A stretch of DNA of 64,000 bases from Candidatus Contubernalis alkalaceticus (GTDB taxonomy: Bacteria > Bacillota > Dethiobacteria > SKNC01). Of this stretch, positions 62,576-64,000 are shown one piece after another; the first letter of the stretch is position 1; every line of letters starts with the position of its first letter. The stretch is from assembly GCF_022558445.1 (NCBI RefSeq), contig NZ_CP054699.1:1878001-1942000 (forward strand). The letters are read 5' to 3'. A program made the translations under genes and the position numbers. Under the pieces are notes generated by a model. The model was not told the origin of the DNA. It saw only the letters and a list, made by a program, of their open reading frames with translations, and made no database searches.

Positions 62576-63013
62576 TTACTCATTTTTCAATTTCTCATCC
62601 CAAATTTTCGTCCGTTCCTCAAAACTAACTTCGCTGTGGATTTGGTGAAGCATCCACATATATCCGTATGGGTCTGTACATACCGCGTTGCTCACGCCCA
62701 TTTCAGGCATTTCGGTTATCGGCTGGATTACGTTAAAACCACTCTCGATTGCCTTCTCAAAGATTGCTTTGATGTCCGGGACGAGGACATTCAGCCACAT
62801 ATGTTTGCACTCGCCGTCTTTCGGGCCAAAAAGCTGATATTCAGCGTTTTCGTCAAGAAGGTGAAACCTTGTTCCAAAAATCGTAAATACCGCTTCGTTC
62901 AAACCCTTTTCGTAAGCCGTAACTTCAACACGCTCCGCACCGAAAACACGCTCGTAAAGTTCAAGCGCCTTCACGCTGTCGCTTACGACCATATCAATTT
63001 CAACACCGATCAT
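62576..63013 (-). CDS. VOC-superfamily protein (PhnB/glyoxalase-like)
   Basis: 145 residues of two beta-alpha-beta-beta-beta modules (VVSDSVKALELYERVFGAER, then FTIFGTRFHLLDENAEYQ, and VPDIKAIFEKAIESGFNVIQ with CTDPYGYMWMLHQIH). This is the pattern of PhnB-like vicinal-oxygen-chelate proteins. Metal ligands cannot be fixed. The start is ATG with AAGGGGG. It follows the DUF1905 gene by six bases, so the two form an operon. Function is unknown; an antibiotic-resistance or glyoxalase role is only generic. Confidence 0.85.
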   Translation of the reverse strand: MIGVEIDMVVSDSVKALELYERVFGAERVEVTAYEKGLNEAVFTIFGTRFHLLDENAEYQLFGPKDGECKHMWLNVLVPDIKAIFEKAIESGFNVIQPITEMPEMGVSNAVCTDPYGYMWMLHQIHSEVSFEERTKIWDEKLKNE

Positions 63014-63019
63014 TTCTAA

Positions 63020-63307
63020 TTACCCCCTTTCCTTTATTGTAACGCGAACGCTATCACCCGCTTGTTTACCGATTTTAGCGCGAATGTCCTTACGAAGCCC
63101 GATGATATAACAAACTGAGCCGTCTGGGTTTTTCACGCCCATATTAACGATGCTACCATCGTACGACTCGCCGTCAAAAGTAGCGTGAACCTTGATACGC
63201 CCTTTGCCGAACTCCGCTCGGACGTCAAAGGGAAACTCGACATATGCGCCGTTTATTTCAGGAACTTTTTGGATGACGGCGTCAAATTCGTATATTTTAG
63301 AATTCAT
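63020..63307 (-). CDS. DUF1905 domain protein
   Basis: About 95 residues from the ATG at 63307, with GAAAGG nine bases upstream; the longer frame to 63370 has no ribosome site. [40 protein letters not shown] and [20 protein letters not shown] give the small beta-barrel of DUF1905 (PF08922). It is often encoded next to or fused with YdeI-type domains. It is first in an operon with the VOC gene. Function unknown. Confidence 0.87.
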   Translation of the reverse strand: MNSKIYEFDAVIQKVPEINGAYVEFPFDVRAEFGKGRIKVHATFDGESYDGSIVNMGVKNPDGSVCYIIGLRKDIRAKIGKQAGDSVRVTIKERG

Positions 63308-63375
63308 TTTCATCAACCTTTCGCATTGTAGGGCATTCCTATAAATGGTCTTTATAAAAAATCTTCCCAATAACT

Positions 63376-63425
63376 GATGGTTTGATATTATTATAACGCA
63401 ACGTTACCAGTAATATCAAACCATC
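63376..63425. repeat. 15-bp inverted repeat upstream of the DUF1905 operon
   Basis: GATGGTTTGATATTA (63376-63390) and TAATATCAAACCATC (63411-63425) are perfect arms around 20 bases that include ACGCAACGTTA. It lies about 70 bases upstream of the operon start and may be an operator, a leader hairpin, or a tiny mobile palindrome. Confidence 0.6.
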
Positions 63426-63473
63426 GAAGAGAAGTTTAGTTTTCCAAAGAATGATGTTTCGGAAGACAACTCA

Positions 63474-63960
63474 CTATTTAACAACGTCTGATGGATGTGA
63501 GAAGATCCCTTGTATGTAAAAAACCGAGTTGTCATGAATCTGGGTATAATCGATCCACGGCTGCCAACCTTTGTCGGGGGAGAAAGAAGTCCGGTACGTC
63601 TTTCCAGCTTCAGGCGGCTGCTCCGGATTAACCAATTAAAGTGTGATTGAATTGGTAATTGCGATGATTATACCCAACATAACAACCCAAATGCCATGGA
63701 GATAGATTAGCTTCCTGAGCATCCGAATCAGTTACAATTCCCTGCTTTAGGACTTTAGTTCCTATAAACATGATTCCCGCCCAGAAATAAGCGAATTAGG
63801 TATCTTCCCTTATTTCTGGTACAAAAAAACCCCTCAACTACAAAGAAGAAGAATATTGGTACAACCAATCTCCCCAGCCACGTAAATATTAGCGGCATTT
63901 GAGGCAGAAAAGTATATGATTTTTTGTTTTTTTCATTAAGTACTTGACTTCTTATAGTTG
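63474..63960 (-). pseudogene. TraX-like membrane protein pseudogene
   Basis: The minus strand begins FLPQMPLIFTWLGRLVVPIF then FFFVVEGFFCTRNKGRYLIR, which matches the N-terminal region of TraX-family proteins (GRxxxPIFxFxxVEGxxxTRN). It then shifts frame to GIMFIGTKVLKQGIVTDSDA, and shifts again to LIYLHGIWVVMLGIIIAITN. A TAA follows, and then LVNPEQPPEAGKTYRTSF to HPSDVVK. The last part may belong to another gene. At least two frameshifts and one stop make it non-functional. The rest of the right edge of the window shows nothing else. Confidence 0.55.
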
Positions 63961-64000
63961 GTCTTTCATGTATAATCTACAAAATATTACTTTTTGACTG

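Overview
The window looks like a chromosome segment of an anaerobic, endospore-forming Firmicute of the Clostridia type with Wood-Ljungdahl (C1) metabolism. The evidence is a cytoplasmic NiFe hydrogenase operon carrying the clostridial MetV-MetF methylene-tetrahydrofolate reductase, a spore-surface locus (CgeB-like glycosyltransferase, YheC/YheD ATP-grasp proteins, a BclA-like collagen-repeat protein), moderately AT-rich DNA, strong AGGAGG-type ribosome binding sites and many TTG starts. No rRNA, tRNA or CRISPR array was seen. The genus cannot be fixed from this sequence.

Layout. 1-1.6 kb: an ABC-2 exporter (permease cut by the window edge). 2.0-13.2 kb: divergent hydrogenase loci. Leftward: small subunit, large subunit, metV, metF and a maturation protease. 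Rightward: hypA, hypB, hypF, hypC, hypD, hypE. Nothing else in the window offers MetVF an electron donor, so hydrogen-driven methylene-THF reduction is the simplest reading. 13.2-17 kb: an XRE regulator with a membrane partner, then two DUF1538 membrane proteins and two PII-like proteins in one operon. 17-40 kb: a spore-envelope locus. It holds several glycosyltransferases, a nucleotide-sugar epimerase, a WbpE-WbpA-WbpB-like set predicted to make a 2,3-diamino-glucuronate nucleotide sugar, a collagen-like stalk protein and a detached copy of its head domain, two YheC/D proteins, and a MurF-like ligase and DD-carboxypeptidase that both lack their usual N-terminal parts. Three sigma-K-like promoters with identical geometry sit in this locus. 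A complete IS66 element with an 8-bp target duplication is inserted in it.

40-43.5 kb: a desaturase-like flavoprotein with its TetR regulator and palindromic operator, and alanine dehydrogenase. 43.9-48.7 kb: a membrane-anchored serine hydrolase and a UvrA-like ABC protein. 48.7-54.1 kb: small lipoproteins and a receiver-like protein, with a decayed duplicate of the latter's 5' end. 54.5-58.9 kb: an RND efflux pair. 59-61.3 kb: cytosine deaminase and a uracil/xanthine permease. 61.5-63.3 kb: AbrB-type, VOC and DUF1905 proteins.

Two features run across the window. One is a ~110-bp three-hairpin repeat present three times (7.5, 28.4 and 43.7 kb), which resembles a stand-alone IS200/IS605-type transposon end. 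The other is a series of decayed gene fragments in the intergenic spaces (ABC ATPase, alpha/beta hydrolase, CDF transporter, TraX-like protein, desaturase and several unidentified ones). One of these, a desaturase remnant, now supplies the last codons of a YheC/D gene in antisense.
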